Source: JAHFUS01 sp035689115 (GTDB taxonomy: Bacteria > Actinomycetota > Acidimicrobiia > Acidimicrobiales > GCA-2861595). From it: 64,000 nucleotides of DNA. The stretch spans positions 5,432 to 69,431 of the forward strand of contig DASSMA010000014.1 of NCBI GenBank assembly GCA_035689115.1, in the 5' to 3' direction. Shown here one piece after another: positions 16,995 through 25,934 of this stretch. Position 1 is the stretch's first letter; every line of letters starts with the position of its first letter. The notes under the pieces were generated by a model that was given only the letters and a program-made list of their open reading frames with translations, searched no databases and was not told the DNA's origin. Position numbers and translations under genes: made by a program.

Positions 16995-19616
16995 GTGACC
17001 GAGCTGCACCTCGGGGCTCGCCGGACCCTCGTGGTCGTGGGCAACGGGATGGTGGGCCACAAGCTGGTCGAGGTCCTCGTCGAGCGCGGTGCCACCGCCG
17101 AGTGGGACGTCGTCACGTTCTGCGAGGAGGGCCGGCTCGCCTACGACCGGGTGGGCCTCAGCACCTTCTTCTCGGGCGCCACCGCCGACGAGCTGTCGCT
17201 CGTCACTCCGGGCTTCTTCGACGCCGCCGGCCTCCGGGTCCACGTCGGGGACGCGGTCGCCGCCATCGACCGGGAGGCCGGCGAGGTCGTGTCGGCCAAG
17301 GGCGTCCGCATCGCCTTCGAAGCCCTCGTCCTGGCCACCGGCTCCTACCCGTTCGTGCCGCCGATCCCCGGCCGGGAGGCGCCGGGCTGCTTCGTCTACC
17401 GCACGCTCGACGACCTGGAGGCCATCCGCGAGTACGCCGTCGGGTGCCGGGTCGGTGCCGTGGTGGGGGGCGGCCTCCTCGGGCTGGAGGCGGCCAACGC
17501 CCTGCGCAACCTCGGCCTCGAGACCCACGTGGTGGAGTTCGCCCCCCGGCTGATGCCGGTGCAGGTGGACGAGGGCGGCAGCGCCGCCCTGCGGGCGCGG
17601 ATCGAGGAGCTCGGCGTCGCCGTGCACACGGGGATGCAGACGACGGAGATCCTCGTGGACTTCGACGGCCGGGCGGCGGGCATGCGGTTCGGCGGCGACC
17701 CGGCGCCCGACGACCTCGACGTCGACCTGGTGGTGTTCTCGGCCGGCATCCGGCCCCGCGACGAGCTGGCCCGGGCGGCCGGGCTGGCGGTGGGCGAGCG
17801 CGGCGCGGTGGTCGTCGACGAGGCCTGCCGCACCTCCGACCCGCGGATCTTCGCCATCGGCGAGTGCGCCCTCGCCCCGTCGGGCCCCGACGGTCCGGCC
17901 GGCGGGCGGGTGTACGGCCTGGTGTCGCCCGGCTACCAGATGGCGCGGGTGGTGGCCGACCGCATCCTGGGCGGCGACGCCGCCTTCACCGGCGCCGACA
18001 TGTCCACCAAGCTCAAGCTGATGGGCATCGACGTCGCCAGCTTCGGCGACGGCTTCGCCACCACGCCGGGCGCCGAGTCGATCACCTTCGCCGACCCGGT
18101 GGCCCGGGTCTACAAGCGCCTGGTCCTCGGGCCCCCGGGCAAGCGGGGCAGGCGCCAGGTGCTGGGCGGGATCCTGGTGGGCGACGCCGCCCTCTACCAG
18201 ACGCTGCTCCAGATGAGCAGGGGCGAGATGCCCACGCCCGACCATCCCGAGGAGCTGGTCCTTCCGGCCCGCACCGGCGGAGGCGAGCCGCTGGTGGGCG
18301 TCGGGGCGCTGGCCCCCACCGCCATGGTGTGCTCGTGCAACAGCGTGTCCAAGCAGGACATCTGCACCGCCATCACCGCCGAGGGCGCCACCGACTTGGG
18401 CGCCCTCAGGCGCTGCACGAGGGCCGGCACCGGATGCGGCGGCTGCGTCCCCCTGGTCTCCGAGCTGCTCAAGGACGAGCTGCGCAAGGCCGGCGTCGAA
18501 GTCACCAACCGGCTGTGCGAGCACTTCGCCTACAGCCGCCAGGAGCTGTTCGACATCGTGCGCGTCCACCGCATCACCTCGTTCTCCGAGGTGCTGGCCA
18601 GCCACGGCAGCGGCCTCGGGTGCGAGATCTGCAAGCCGGCCGTGGCCTCCATGCTGGCCTCGATGGGCTCCGGCCACATCCTCGACGGCGAGCAGGCCAG
18701 CCTCCAGGACACCAACGACCACTTCCTCGCCAACCTCCAGCGGGACGGCACCTACTCGGTGGTGCCCCGGGTCCCGGGCGGCGAGATCACCCCCGACCAG
18801 CTCATCGCCCTCGGCGAGGTGGCCAAGGACTTCGGGCTCTACACCAAGATCACCGGCGGCCAGCGCATCGACCTCTTCGGCGCCCGGGTCGACCAGCTGC
18901 CCCGGATCTGGGCCCGCCTGATCGAGGTCGGGATGGAGTCGGGCCACGCCTACGGCAAGGCCCTGCGCACGGTGAAGTCCTGCGTCGGCAAGACGTGGTG
19001 CCGCTTCGGCGTGCAGGACTCCACCACCCTCGCCATCGACCTCGAGCTCCGGTACCGGGGCCTGCGTGCTCCCCACAAGATCAAGGCGGCCGTGTCGGGC
19101 TGCACCCGGGAGTGCGCCGAGGCCCAGGGCAAGGACTTCGGGGTCATCGCCACCGAGCGGGGCTGGAACCTCTACGTGTGCGGCAACGGCGGCATGCGCC
19201 CCCAGCACGCCGTGCTGCTGGCCGCCGACCTCGACCGCGAGTCGGTGTTCCGGTACCTCGACCGCTTCCTCATGTACTACATCCGCACGGCCGACCGCCT
19301 GGAGCGCACGGCGACGTGGTTCAACAAGCTCGAGGGCGGGATCGACCACCTGCGCCGGGTGATCATCGACGACGCCCTCGGCATCTGCGCCGAACTGGAG
19401 GCGGCCATGGCCCACCACGTCGCCACCTACGAGTGCGAATGGAAGGCCACCGTCGAGAGCCCCGAGCGCCTCGCCCGGTTCCGCACCTTCGTCAACTCCG
19501 ACGAGCCCGATCCCAACGTCGTGTTCGTCACCGAACGGGGCCAGCCCCGGCCCGCCTACCTGCACGAGAAGCCGGACCCCGCCCACTCGGCGGCCTTCAC
19601 GGGAGTCGAACGCTGA
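16995..19616 (+). CDS. nirB: NAD(P)H-dependent nitrite reductase, large subunit
   Basis: 873 residues from the GTG at 16995, with GGAG 5 nt upstream; an ATG further upstream lacks a ribosome-binding site. Order of domains: FAD/NAD(P)H-binding pyridine-nucleotide disulfide oxidoreductase (VVVGNGMVGHKLVE; LVLATGSYPFVPPIPG; AVVGGGLLGLEAAN; FAIGEC), a BFD-like [2Fe-2S] region (CSCNSV...CGGC), then the siroheme/[4Fe-4S] reductase domains. The cluster ligands are visible as C-x5-C (Cys663, Cys669) and GCTREC (Cys703, Cys707). It reduces nitrite to ammonium in the cytoplasm for nitrogen assimilation or detoxification. The nirD gene follows with a 1-nt overlap. No nitrate reductase or transporter is nearby. 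Confidence 0.95.
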   Translation: MTELHLGARRTLVVVGNGMVGHKLVEVLVERGATAEWDVVTFCEEGRLAYDRVGLSTFFSGATADELSLVTPGFFDAAGLRVHVGDAVAAIDREAGEVVSAKGVRIAFEALVLATGSYPFVPPIPGREAPGCFVYRTLDDLEAIREYAVGCRVGAVVGGGLLGLEAANALRNLGLETHVVEFAPRLMPVQVDEGGSAALRARIEELGVAVHTGMQTTEILVDFDGRAAGMRFGGDPAPDDLDVDLVVFSAGIRPRDELARAAGLAVGERGAVVVDEACRTSDPRIFAIGECALAPSGPDGPAGGRVYGLVSPGYQMARVVADRILGGDAAFTGADMSTKLKLMGIDVASFGDGFATTPGAESITFADPVARVYKRLVLGPPGKRGRRQVLGGILVGDAALYQTLLQMSRGEMPTPDHPEELVLPARTGGGEPLVGVGALAPTAMVCSCNSVSKQDICTAITAEGATDLGALRRCTRAGTGCGGCVPLVSELLKDELRKAGVEVTNRLCEHFAYSRQELFDIVRVHRITSFSEVLASHGSGLGCEICKPAVASMLASMGSGHILDGEQASLQDTNDHFLANLQRDGTYSVVPRVPGGEITPDQLIALGEVAKDFGLYTKITGGQRIDLFGARVDQLPRIWARLIEVGMESGHAYGKALRTVKSCVGKTWCRFGVQDSTTLAIDLELRYRGLRAPHKIKAAVSGCTRECAEAQGKDFGVIATERGWNLYVCGNGGMRPQHAVLLAADLDRESVFRYLDRFLMYYIRTADRLERTATWFNKLEGGIDHLRRVIIDDALGICAELEAAMAHHVATYECEWKATVESPERLARFRTFVNSDEPDPNVVFVTERGQPRPAYLHEKPDPAHSAAFTGVER

Positions 19617-19978
19617 TGACCATGCTCCAAGCCCCCGCCTCGACCTGGGTCGACGTCTGCGCCAGCGACGAGATCCTCCCGAACCGGGGCGTGTGCGCCC
19701 TCGTCGGCGGCGCCCAGGTGGCGGTGTTCCGTGTCGCCGCCGGAGCGGACGACGAGTTCTTGGCCATCTCCAACTACGACCCGTTCTCCAAGGCCTTCGT
19801 CCTGTCCCGGGGCATCGTCGGCTCCAAGGGCGACCGGCTCAAGGTGGCGTCGCCCGTCTACAAGCAGGGCTTCGACCTGCGCACCGGTGAGTGCCTCGAC
19901 GACCCGGCGATGGGCGTCCCGACGTTCGCCGTGCGAGTGGCGGAGGGACGGGTGGAGGTGGCGTCGGGCGCGTTCTGA
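19616..19978 (+). CDS. nirD: Nitrite reductase small subunit
   Basis: 120 residues. The ATG at 19616 shares its A with the nirB stop (TGATG), so the two are translationally coupled. The Rieske-fold domain runs from TWVDVCASDEILPNRGVCALV through FLAISNYDPFSKAFVLSRGIVGSKGDRLKVASPVYKQGFDLRTGECLDDP. As is normal in NirD, the Rieske Cys/His cluster ligands are absent: SNYDPFS stands where a Rieske protein would have CxH. It binds NirB and is needed for full activity. Confidence 0.93.
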   Translation: MTMLQAPASTWVDVCASDEILPNRGVCALVGGAQVAVFRVAAGADDEFLAISNYDPFSKAFVLSRGIVGSKGDRLKVASPVYKQGFDLRTGECLDDPAMGVPTFAVRVAEGRVEVASGAF

Positions 19979-19980
19979 CC

Positions 19981-21450
19981 CTACGCCGGCGCACCGAACC
20001 AGGTGGTGAGCGCCTGCGGCAGCTCCGGGTCCGCGGGGTCGCCGGCCCAGGTCACGTGCCCGTCGGGGCGGATCGCCACGGCGGCCGGGGGCGGGATCTC
20101 CCCGCCCACCGGCAGCTCCCACGGCCCGTCGTAGCGGGCGTCCACCAGCCGGACGCGGCCGGCCCACGGCGTCGGGTCGAAACGCCCCGGCTCGCCGAGG
20201 TTCAGCAGCACCGGCCGGGCGTCGTGCAGCAGGGTGAAGACGCGGGTGGGCCCGCCGGCGGTGTCCAGGTCGAGATCGGGCATGCGCCACCCGACCAGCG
20301 GGTGGCCGGCGCCGAGGTCGTAGTGGACGTCGAGCCCGGAGATCATGCCGGCGATGCGCCGGCGGGGCTCGTCCATGGCGAGCAGCTCGGCCATGGTCTC
20401 GCGGAGGGCCTGGTGGCGCTCGTCGGGCCGGCCGAGGGCGACCTGGGCCATGGTGTTGTGCAGCACCCGGGCACCGACCGGGTGGCGCTCGGCGTGGTAG
20501 GTGTCGAGCAGGCTCTCGGGTGACGTGCCGGCGACCACCTGGGCCAGCTTCCATCCCAGGTTCACGGCGTCCTGGACGCCCACGTTGAGCCCCTGGCCGC
20601 CCTGGGGCGGATGCACGTGGGCGGCGTCGCCGGCCAGCAGGACCCGGCCGCGGCGGTACGACGCCGCCTGGCGCGCCATGTCGGTGAACCGCGAGATCCA
20701 CGTGGCCCGCCGGAGCCCGAAGTCGGTCCCGTACACGCCGATGAGGGCCTCCCGGAGATCGGCGGTGTCGGGGTCGCCGGCGTGGTCGGCCTGACGCTCG
20801 GTGAGCACGATGCGGATCGGCTCGCTCGGCTCCCGCCGGGCGATGGCGTGGGTGCCGGCGCTGTCGTGACGGAGCCCGAACTCGGGTTCCTCGTCCATCT
20901 CGACCTCGGCGATCATCCAGCTGGTGGACGGCGGCAGACCGGGGAAGTCGATGCCGGCCGCCTTGCGGACCAGGCTGCGCCCCCCGTCGCACCCGACCAG
21001 GTACTCGGCCCGCAGCGACTCGCCGCCCGACAGCGCGACGTCGACGCCGCTGCCGTCCTCGGTGAAGCCGGCCACCTCGCGACCGCGGAGGATGCGAACG
21101 CCGAGCTCGTCGATCCAGCCGGCCAGGATCCGCTCGAAATGGCTCTGCCACAGTGCGAGCCCGTAGTTGTGGCGGGTGGGGAAGTCGCTGATGTCGAGGG
21201 GGATCAGTGCATAGCCCTGGACCTGCATCGCCCTGCCCTCGGCGAGGAACCGGTCGGCGATGCCGCGCTGGTCGAGGACCTCGATGGTGCGCGCGTGGAG
21301 GCCGCCGGCCCGCGATCCGTCGACGACCTGGCTGGTGCGCCGCTCGACGACGACCACGTCGGTCCCCGCCAGGGTGAGCTCGCCCGCCAGCATCAGCCCG
21401 GTCGGGCCGCCGCCCGCTATCACCACCGCATGGTCGGTCATCCCCGCCAT
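19981..21450 (-). CDS. FAD-dependent class A monooxygenase (rifampicin-monooxygenase-like)
   Basis: 489 residues (MTDHAVVIAGGGPTG at 21441 is an alternative start). N-terminal Rossmann motif VVIAGGGPTGLMLAGELTLAG, then the DG motif LVGCDGGRSLVRKAAGIDFPG and the FAD-closing GRVLLAGDAAHVHPPQGGQGLNVGVQDAVNL. The C-terminal thioredoxin-like domain lacks the CxxC. This is the PheA/TfdB family of aromatic hydroxylases. The length and the QGYALIPLDISDFPTRHNYG region resemble the Rox rifampicin monooxygenases, so drug inactivation is possible, but hydroxylation of a polyketide or phenol is equally likely. Its stop is 2 nt from the nirD stop (convergent). Confidence 0.82.
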   Translation of the reverse strand: MAGMTDHAVVIAGGGPTGLMLAGELTLAGTDVVVVERRTSQVVDGSRAGGLHARTIEVLDQRGIADRFLAEGRAMQVQGYALIPLDISDFPTRHNYGLALWQSHFERILAGWIDELGVRILRGREVAGFTEDGSGVDVALSGGESLRAEYLVGCDGGRSLVRKAAGIDFPGLPPSTSWMIAEVEMDEEPEFGLRHDSAGTHAIARREPSEPIRIVLTERQADHAGDPDTADLREALIGVYGTDFGLRRATWISRFTDMARQAASYRRGRVLLAGDAAHVHPPQGGQGLNVGVQDAVNLGWKLAQVVAGTSPESLLDTYHAERHPVGARVLHNTMAQVALGRPDERHQALRETMAELLAMDEPRRRIAGMISGLDVHYDLGAGHPLVGWRMPDLDLDTAGGPTRVFTLLHDARPVLLNLGEPGRFDPTPWAGRVRLVDARYDGPWELPVGGEIPPPAAVAIRPDGHVTWAGDPADPELPQALTTWFGAPA

Positions 21451-21493
21451 GTGCGCACACGGTTGCCCCTTGCGGCAAGCCCCCTCCCTCGCG

Positions 21494-22705
21494 CTATGTT
21501 GAGACTGGCGGCAGGGGGTTCTCGGCGAGGACGGCGCCGCGTCGCGCCGCCGGCGCCAGCAGCACCACCGCCACCAGGCCGGCGGTGATGGCCAGGCGTA
21601 GCGCCGCCCGCACCCGGGGATCGGGCACGACGGCGTAGGCGTCGTTGAGGAACACGAAGGTGAGCAGGGTCCACACGGGCAGCGGGGCCCTGGTCCGCAG
21701 CAGGTCCCACGCCAGGGCGGCGAGCACCAGGCCGGCGGCGTAGTAGAGGAAGACCTGGGGGTCCAGGGCCACCCGGACGGCGATGGCGACCAGCAGAACC
21801 GCGGGCCACTTCTTCCGGCGCACGGCGAGGACGCCGACGACCAGGGCCAGGCCGAGTTGCACGGCGCGTGTCCAGGCCGGCCCGTCGGCGGTGGGCACGC
21901 CGAACAGGTGCATGACCGAGTCCGGGGCGACGGTGACCGCCGGCCTGATCGCGCCGAGGGTGCCGGAGTCGGCGAGGAGGAACGGCAGCCACGCCGCCGC
22001 GCCGATGGCGGCCGCGACGCCGAGGCACGTGCGGCGGTCGCGGCCGGAGAACTGGAACGCCAGCGGGAGGGCGACGATGCCCCACGGCTTGGCGGCGACG
22101 GCGGCCCCGAGGGCGGCGCCGGCCCAGGCCGGGCGCCGTGCCGCGACCGCGGCCACGGCGCCGGTGCAGGCGGCCAGCGTGAGGGCGTCGTCCAGGTGGG
22201 CGTAAATCGTCGACAGCGAGGACCACGACGCCACGGCGGCCAGACCGCCGAAGAGCACCGTCAGCGCCCGCAGGTCCGCGTCCCTCTTGGTCGCCGGGGG
22301 CTGCACCGTCCTCGCCGCCCGCTCCAGGAGCAGGATCAGCAGCGGCGCGGCGGCGGTCATCAGGAGCACCGCGAGCAGCCGCCCGCCCCCGACCAGGGTG
22401 AGCGGCGCCGCCACGAGAAGGCTGAGCGGGCCGATCTGGTAGGCGGGGTAGTTGGCGTAGAAATGCAGGCCGCCGGGCAGGGGGGTCAGCTGCGAGTGGT
22501 GGCCGAGCAGCGCCTGGCTCCCGTGGCGGAAGTAGCTCCAGTCGTCGCCCGTGCCCCGCAGATGCAGGAGCGAGAAGGCCACGGCGACGACGACCAGGAC
22601 GGCGTAGCGCCACCGCAGGACGGGACGGAGCGTTCGCAGGACGGCGTCGAGGCTGCGGAGCTCGGAGTCCTCCGTCGCTGTGGTGACGGACCGCTCTCGT
22701 GCCAA
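21494..22705 (-). CDS. GT-C-fold glycosyltransferase (GT87/DUF2029-like membrane protein)
   Basis: 403 residues with about nine membrane helices. After the first helix the sequence GTGDDWSYFRHGSQALLGH and FYANYPAYQIGPLSLLVAAPL has the periplasmic Asp and the YP.xQ.GPL pattern seen in polyprenol-phosphate-mannose-dependent GT87-type enzymes. They add sugars to lipids or glycans on the outer face of the membrane. The C-terminal cytoplasmic tail is Arg/Ala-rich. The gene lies in a minus-strand run with the PQQ-propeller protein (51-nt gap), which suggests a shared envelope-related role. Confidence 0.65.
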   Translation of the reverse strand: MARERSVTTATEDSELRSLDAVLRTLRPVLRWRYAVLVVVAVAFSLLHLRGTGDDWSYFRHGSQALLGHHSQLTPLPGGLHFYANYPAYQIGPLSLLVAAPLTLVGGGRLLAVLLMTAAAPLLILLLERAARTVQPPATKRDADLRALTVLFGGLAAVASWSSLSTIYAHLDDALTLAACTGAVAAVAARRPAWAGAALGAAVAAKPWGIVALPLAFQFSGRDRRTCLGVAAAIGAAAWLPFLLADSGTLGAIRPAVTVAPDSVMHLFGVPTADGPAWTRAVQLGLALVVGVLAVRRKKWPAVLLVAIAVRVALDPQVFLYYAAGLVLAALAWDLLRTRAPLPVWTLLTFVFLNDAYAVVPDPRVRAALRLAITAGLVAVVLLAPAARRGAVLAENPLPPVST

Positions 22706-22756
22706 CGACCCCCCCGGATCCCCCGATCCCGCGGCCCAGAGGCTACCGCGCCGGCG

Positions 22757-23839
22757 TCAGCTGCTGCAGGCGTGGCGCGGCCGGCCCTGGCTGGCGCTGA
22801 CCACCGTGTGGCCGACGAGGGCGACCTGCGGATCGCCGCCGATCCCGGCCGGCTCCCGCCACGCCTCCGATCCGTCGGAGCGGAAGGCCTGGAGCACGGC
22901 GCCCCCGCTGACGACCACCCGGTCGTCGCCGGCGGCGACGGCGGTGCGCCCGGGGGCCACTGCCTGTTGCCACTTGACCGTTCCCCCGCGCATGTCGCGA
23001 GCGACCAGCGTCCCCCCCGACACGACGTAGAAGGTCCCGTCGGCCGTCGCCCACGCGTTCTCGTCCACCACCGCGGGGTTCAGCCGCCACAGCACGGCAC
23101 CGCTCGCCAGGTCGACGAAGTCGTACTCGGAGGCGGGGCGTTCGCCGAACTCGTTCCCGCCGCCCACGGCGAGCATCGCCACGCCGGCGTGGACGACGCC
23201 GGTGGGGAAGGGCCCCGAGGTGCCCGGTCCGGCCAGCCGCCAGCGCGCCGCGCCGGTGGCCCCGTCCGTGGCGCTGGTGGCCGACTCCGTGCCGTCGTAG
23301 GAGTACGCCAGCCGGGCGCCGTCGGCGTCGAACGAGAAGTTCGGCGATCGGAAGTTGGGCTCCCGATGGGCGCCGGCCAGGTGACCGGTGCGGGGGTCGA
23401 GGGTCAGCGACACGGATCCGTAGTTGCAGCCGTCGCCCGTCTGCGCCCGCACCATCGGCTCGGCCCTGTTCATGGAGAGGAAGACCGCGCTGTAGGGCGG
23501 CCGGGTGGCCCACAGCAGCCGGCCGGTGACCGCGTCGCGACCCTCGAGTTGGGCCGGCGTGCCCAGGAAGCGGCCGATCACGAGCGCAGCCACGAGGGCG
23601 GCGCAAAGGCCGAGGGCCAGGCCGCCCAACGCGGCAGCGGCCCGCTTCCGGCGGCTGGCGAGCCACAGCGCGCCGGCTGCGGCGGCGAGGACGAAGGCCG
23701 GAACCCGGAGGAGCGTGTCCGACACGGCGAGATTGCGGTCGGACAGGACCCAGCCGCCGGCGGCCGCGGCAGCGGCGGCGAGCCCGGCGACGAGGACCGA
23801 GCACTCCCGGACCTGGAGCGGGCCCCGGTCGGCGCTCAC
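22757..23839 (-). CDS. Membrane-anchored PQQ-like beta-propeller protein
   Basis: 360 residues. Three N-terminal membrane helices (about 15-30, 43-60, 70-90) precede an extracytoplasmic domain built of PQQ-type propeller blades: LEGRDAVTGRLLWATRPP, LDPRTGHLAGAHRE, TDGATGAARWRL, VDLASGAVLWRL, RDMRGGTVKWQQA, FRSDGSEAWREP. The repeated (V/A)DxxTGxxxWxx is the signature. Similar proteins act as scaffolds or sensors (BamB-like), and PQQ binding is not implied. Two Cys near the end (GCN earlier, HACSS at the C-terminus) could form a disulfide. It lies just upstream of the GT-C gene on the same strand. Confidence 0.65.
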   Translation of the reverse strand: MSADRGPLQVRECSVLVAGLAAAAAAAGGWVLSDRNLAVSDTLLRVPAFVLAAAAGALWLASRRKRAAAALGGLALGLCAALVAALVIGRFLGTPAQLEGRDAVTGRLLWATRPPYSAVFLSMNRAEPMVRAQTGDGCNYGSVSLTLDPRTGHLAGAHREPNFRSPNFSFDADGARLAYSYDGTESATSATDGATGAARWRLAGPGTSGPFPTGVVHAGVAMLAVGGGNEFGERPASEYDFVDLASGAVLWRLNPAVVDENAWATADGTFYVVSGGTLVARDMRGGTVKWQQAVAPGRTAVAAGDDRVVVSGGAVLQAFRSDGSEAWREPAGIGGDPQVALVGHTVVSASQGRPRHACSS

Positions 23840-24247
23840 GGGGCGCCTCCGCCCTTGCCGCGTTCCGGCACGCCACCAGGATGGCCGACGCGACGCCTGC
23901 GACTGAAGACCCTACCGCCTGACCCCGAGGAAGGCCGTCCTCCGGGTCGGGGGCGGGACGGTCGAACGGTGGGTGCCCACGGTCTTCGGCCGGCTCCGGT
24001 GGAGGTTCCCGGCCGGGAACGTGGTGGCCGCCGAGCCGGCCAGCCTGCGCAGCGAGGTGGACGCCGCCCTGTTCGCCGTGCCGTGACGGCGGCAGCGGCG
24101 GGGAACGACGACCTCCCCTTCGGATGGCGCCAGTCGCGGTCGGCGGAAGGGGCCACCGTCGACGGCGTCCTCCTGCGTACGGGAGCCGCACCTCGTCGAG
24201 CAGGCCCAGGCCCCGCTCCCGCTCCTCTCGCTACCCGCCCGAGGGCG
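23840..24247. other. Intergenic region with a possible gene remnant (23922-24086, + strand)
   Basis: A 408-nt gap between two minus-strand genes. On the plus strand 23922-24086 reads as a C-terminus-like peptide (PRKAVLRVGGG, TVERWVPTVFGRLRWRF, then PASLRSEVDAALFAVP and a stop) with no start codon or upstream body. The amino-acid pattern and codon bias look coding rather than random, so it may be the tail of a lost gene. I cannot name the family. No other element is seen. Confidence 0.25.
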
Positions 24248-24808
24248 TCAGGTGGCGGCGGCGAGGCCACGGAGGTAGCGGCCGATCATCCACTGCTGGA
24301 TGGCCGCCGCCACCGGCGCGCCGAGCTTGGCCAGCCGGTCGGCCGGGCGGGAGAGCACGGTGACGGCGAAGTCGACCGTTCCTCCCTCGCCGATGGTGAC
24401 GACGAAGGACTCCTCGCCGTCCTCGGGGTGGCCGGGGAGGGTGCCGTAGGCGAAGCCGAACCGCCCGGGCTCGTCGACGACCCGGACGATCCGGCACGGC
24501 GCCACCGCCGCCACGCCGGCGACGGGCAGGAGCACCAGCACCGTGCCGCCCTCCTCCAGCGGGGCAACGGCCGGGTGCACCTCGGCGCCGGCGCCACGGT
24601 GGGCGGCCCAGCGGCGCAGTCCCTCGACCGACCGGCGGAACGTCTCAGGGCCGCTCCCGAGCACCAGCCGCCGGGTGTCGTGGTGGTACCCGGCCGGCCG
24701 CTCGCCCCGCAGGGTGGCCCCGGCGAATGCGTAGGTGACGTCCCGCGAGCGGGCAGCAGCCAGCATGGCGTCCAGCCGCGCCGGTGACCGGTCGCGAACG
24801 ACGAGCAT
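24248..24808 (-). CDS. DUF1990-family protein
   Basis: 186 residues. The pattern TYAFAGATLRGERPAGYHHDTRRLVLGSGPETFRRSVEGLRRWAAHRGAG is the N-terminal hallmark of DUF1990, and GRFGFAYGTLPGHPEDGEESFVV is the conserved C-terminal part. Members are soluble proteins of unknown activity, common in actinobacteria and plants. The gene starts 9 nt behind the stop of the small membrane-protein gene at 24818-24979, on the same strand, and its AGGAGG lies unusually close (1 nt) to the ATG, so translation probably depends on coupling. A DosR-box-like site lies upstream of the pair at 25042. Confidence 0.8.
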   Translation of the reverse strand: MLVVRDRSPARLDAMLAAARSRDVTYAFAGATLRGERPAGYHHDTRRLVLGSGPETFRRSVEGLRRWAAHRGAGAEVHPAVAPLEEGGTVLVLLPVAGVAAVAPCRIVRVVDEPGRFGFAYGTLPGHPEDGEESFVVTIGEGGTVDFAVTVLSRPADRLAKLGAPVAAAIQQWMIGRYLRGLAAAT

Positions 24809-24817
24809 GCCTCCTGG

Positions 24818-24979
24818 TTACTCGATCGGCGGGGCGACGACGGCGGCCGGGTGGGCGCCCGGCACCGGCGTGGCACCACCGGCCCGGTCGGCGGTCACCA
24901 CCACGAACAGCATGATGGCGACCAGCAGAGCGGCCACGATCGTGAGCGTCCGTTCGCCCCGATGCAGCGCGCGGGCCAT
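24818..24979 (-). CDS. Small membrane protein of 53 residues
   Basis: ATG at 24979 preceded by a textbook AAGGAGGTG 8 nt upstream. The product has a short basic start (MARALHRGERTL), one membrane helix (TIVAALLVAIMLFVVV) and a Pro/Ala-rich tail ending APPIE. It is followed 9 nt later by the DUF1990 gene. No family is recognised. The very strong ribosome-binding site and clean TM layout make it convincing despite its size. Confidence 0.65.
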   Translation of the reverse strand: MARALHRGERTLTIVAALLVAIMLFVVVTADRAGGATPVPGAHPAAVVAPPIE

Positions 24980-25041
24980 GGCTTCACCTCCTTGCGGCAG
25001 GTGGCTACCCCAAGGATCCGCCCCGGCCGGTTGGGCGGCCA

Positions 25042-25055
25042 GGGTCGAACGCCCT
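25042..25055. promoter_or_regulatory. DosR-box-like site, weak match
   Basis: GGGTCGAACGCCCT lies 63 nt upstream of the small membrane-protein gene at 24979. It differs from the consensus GGGCCGAANGNCCC at two positions, so it is the weakest of the set listed here. Confidence 0.3.
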
Positions 25056-25087
25056 CTCTTGACCGACCAGATGCGCCGTCGGTCGGG

Positions 25088-25885
25088 TCAGCGGCCGATC
25101 ACCGCCACCGGCCGGCCGGCGTGGTGGAGCAGCTGGGCCGGGACCCGGCCGAGCAGCAGGCCGTGCAGCCCGCCCCGGCCCCGCCGGCCGGTGACGAGGA
25201 GGCCGGCGTCGAGTTCGGCGCCCAGCCGGGCCAGCTCCTCGACGGGGCTGCCGGCCCGGAGCACGACCTCGGCGTCCGGGCAGCGCTCCGCCACGTGGGC
25301 CCGCACGTCGGCCTCGCCGCGGTAGGTCCAGTTGTCCGCCGGGTGGGTCTGGACGTCGGCCAGGGGGCTGTGCACGAACAGGGCCACCACCCGCCCGCCC
25401 AGGTCGCGGGCCAGCCCGCACGCCCAGGCCAGCGCCGGCTCGTTGGCCTTCGAGGTGTCGGCACCGACGATCACGGTCCCGCCGGCGAGCGGGCCGCCGG
25501 GCGCCGGCACGGCGATCAGCGGGCACGGCGTGCGCCGGGCCAGGTAGTGCGTGGTGCCGCCCAGGCCCAGGCCCTGGAACCCGCCGCTGCCGCGGGTGCC
25601 GAGCACGACGGCGTCGATGTCGCCGCCGGCCAGCCGCAGGAGCTCGGCGCGGGCGTCGCCCTCCAGGACGGCGGGCTCGTGGTCGACGCCCGCGTCGCGT
25701 AGCGGCTCGGTCCAGGCCGCCGGCAGCTGGCCGGCGCCCGCCTCCAGTTCCGACTCGGCGGTGTGGGGCTCGATAACGGTGGCCAGCACGACCTTGGCGT
25801 GGAGCGCGGCGGCGAACCCGCCGGCCCAGGCGACGGCGCCGGCCGCCCCCTCGGACCCGTCGGTCGCCACGAGGATCTTCTTCAT
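25088..25885 (-). CDS. Universal stress protein, tandem USP domains
   Basis: 265 residues from the ATG at 25885 (MKKILVATDGSEG), chosen because GAGG lies 8 nt upstream; an ATG 6 nt earlier is alternative. Domain 1 (about 1-130) has LVATDGSEGAAGAV and the ATP-binding LGTRGSGGFQGLGLGG (G-2x-G-9x-G-S/T type). Domain 2 (about 135-265) has VIVGADTSKANEPAL and TGRRGRGGLHGLLLG. Tandem USPs of this kind (Rv2005c/Rv2623-like) are ATP-binding and are induced by hypoxia and starvation in mycobacteria. It is divergent from the DUF2461 gene, with an exact operator match at 25935-25948 between them. Confidence 0.85.
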   Translation of the reverse strand: MKKILVATDGSEGAAGAVAWAGGFAAALHAKVVLATVIEPHTAESELEAGAGQLPAAWTEPLRDAGVDHEPAVLEGDARAELLRLAGGDIDAVVLGTRGSGGFQGLGLGGTTHYLARRTPCPLIAVPAPGGPLAGGTVIVGADTSKANEPALAWACGLARDLGGRVVALFVHSPLADVQTHPADNWTYRGEADVRAHVAERCPDAEVVLRAGSPVEELARLGAELDAGLLVTGRRGRGGLHGLLLGRVPAQLLHHAGRPVAVIGR

Positions 25886-25934
25886 CGTCATCACCTCGCG
25901 CCCCACGATCCCCGTGCCTGACTCCTCCGGACCA

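Noticed and set aside
16764..19586. A 940-codon open frame on the minus strand across nirB
   Set aside because: It is the antisense shadow of nirB: Val/Gly/His-rich, no domain, no ribosome-binding site. GC-rich codon use leaves long stop-free antisense frames.
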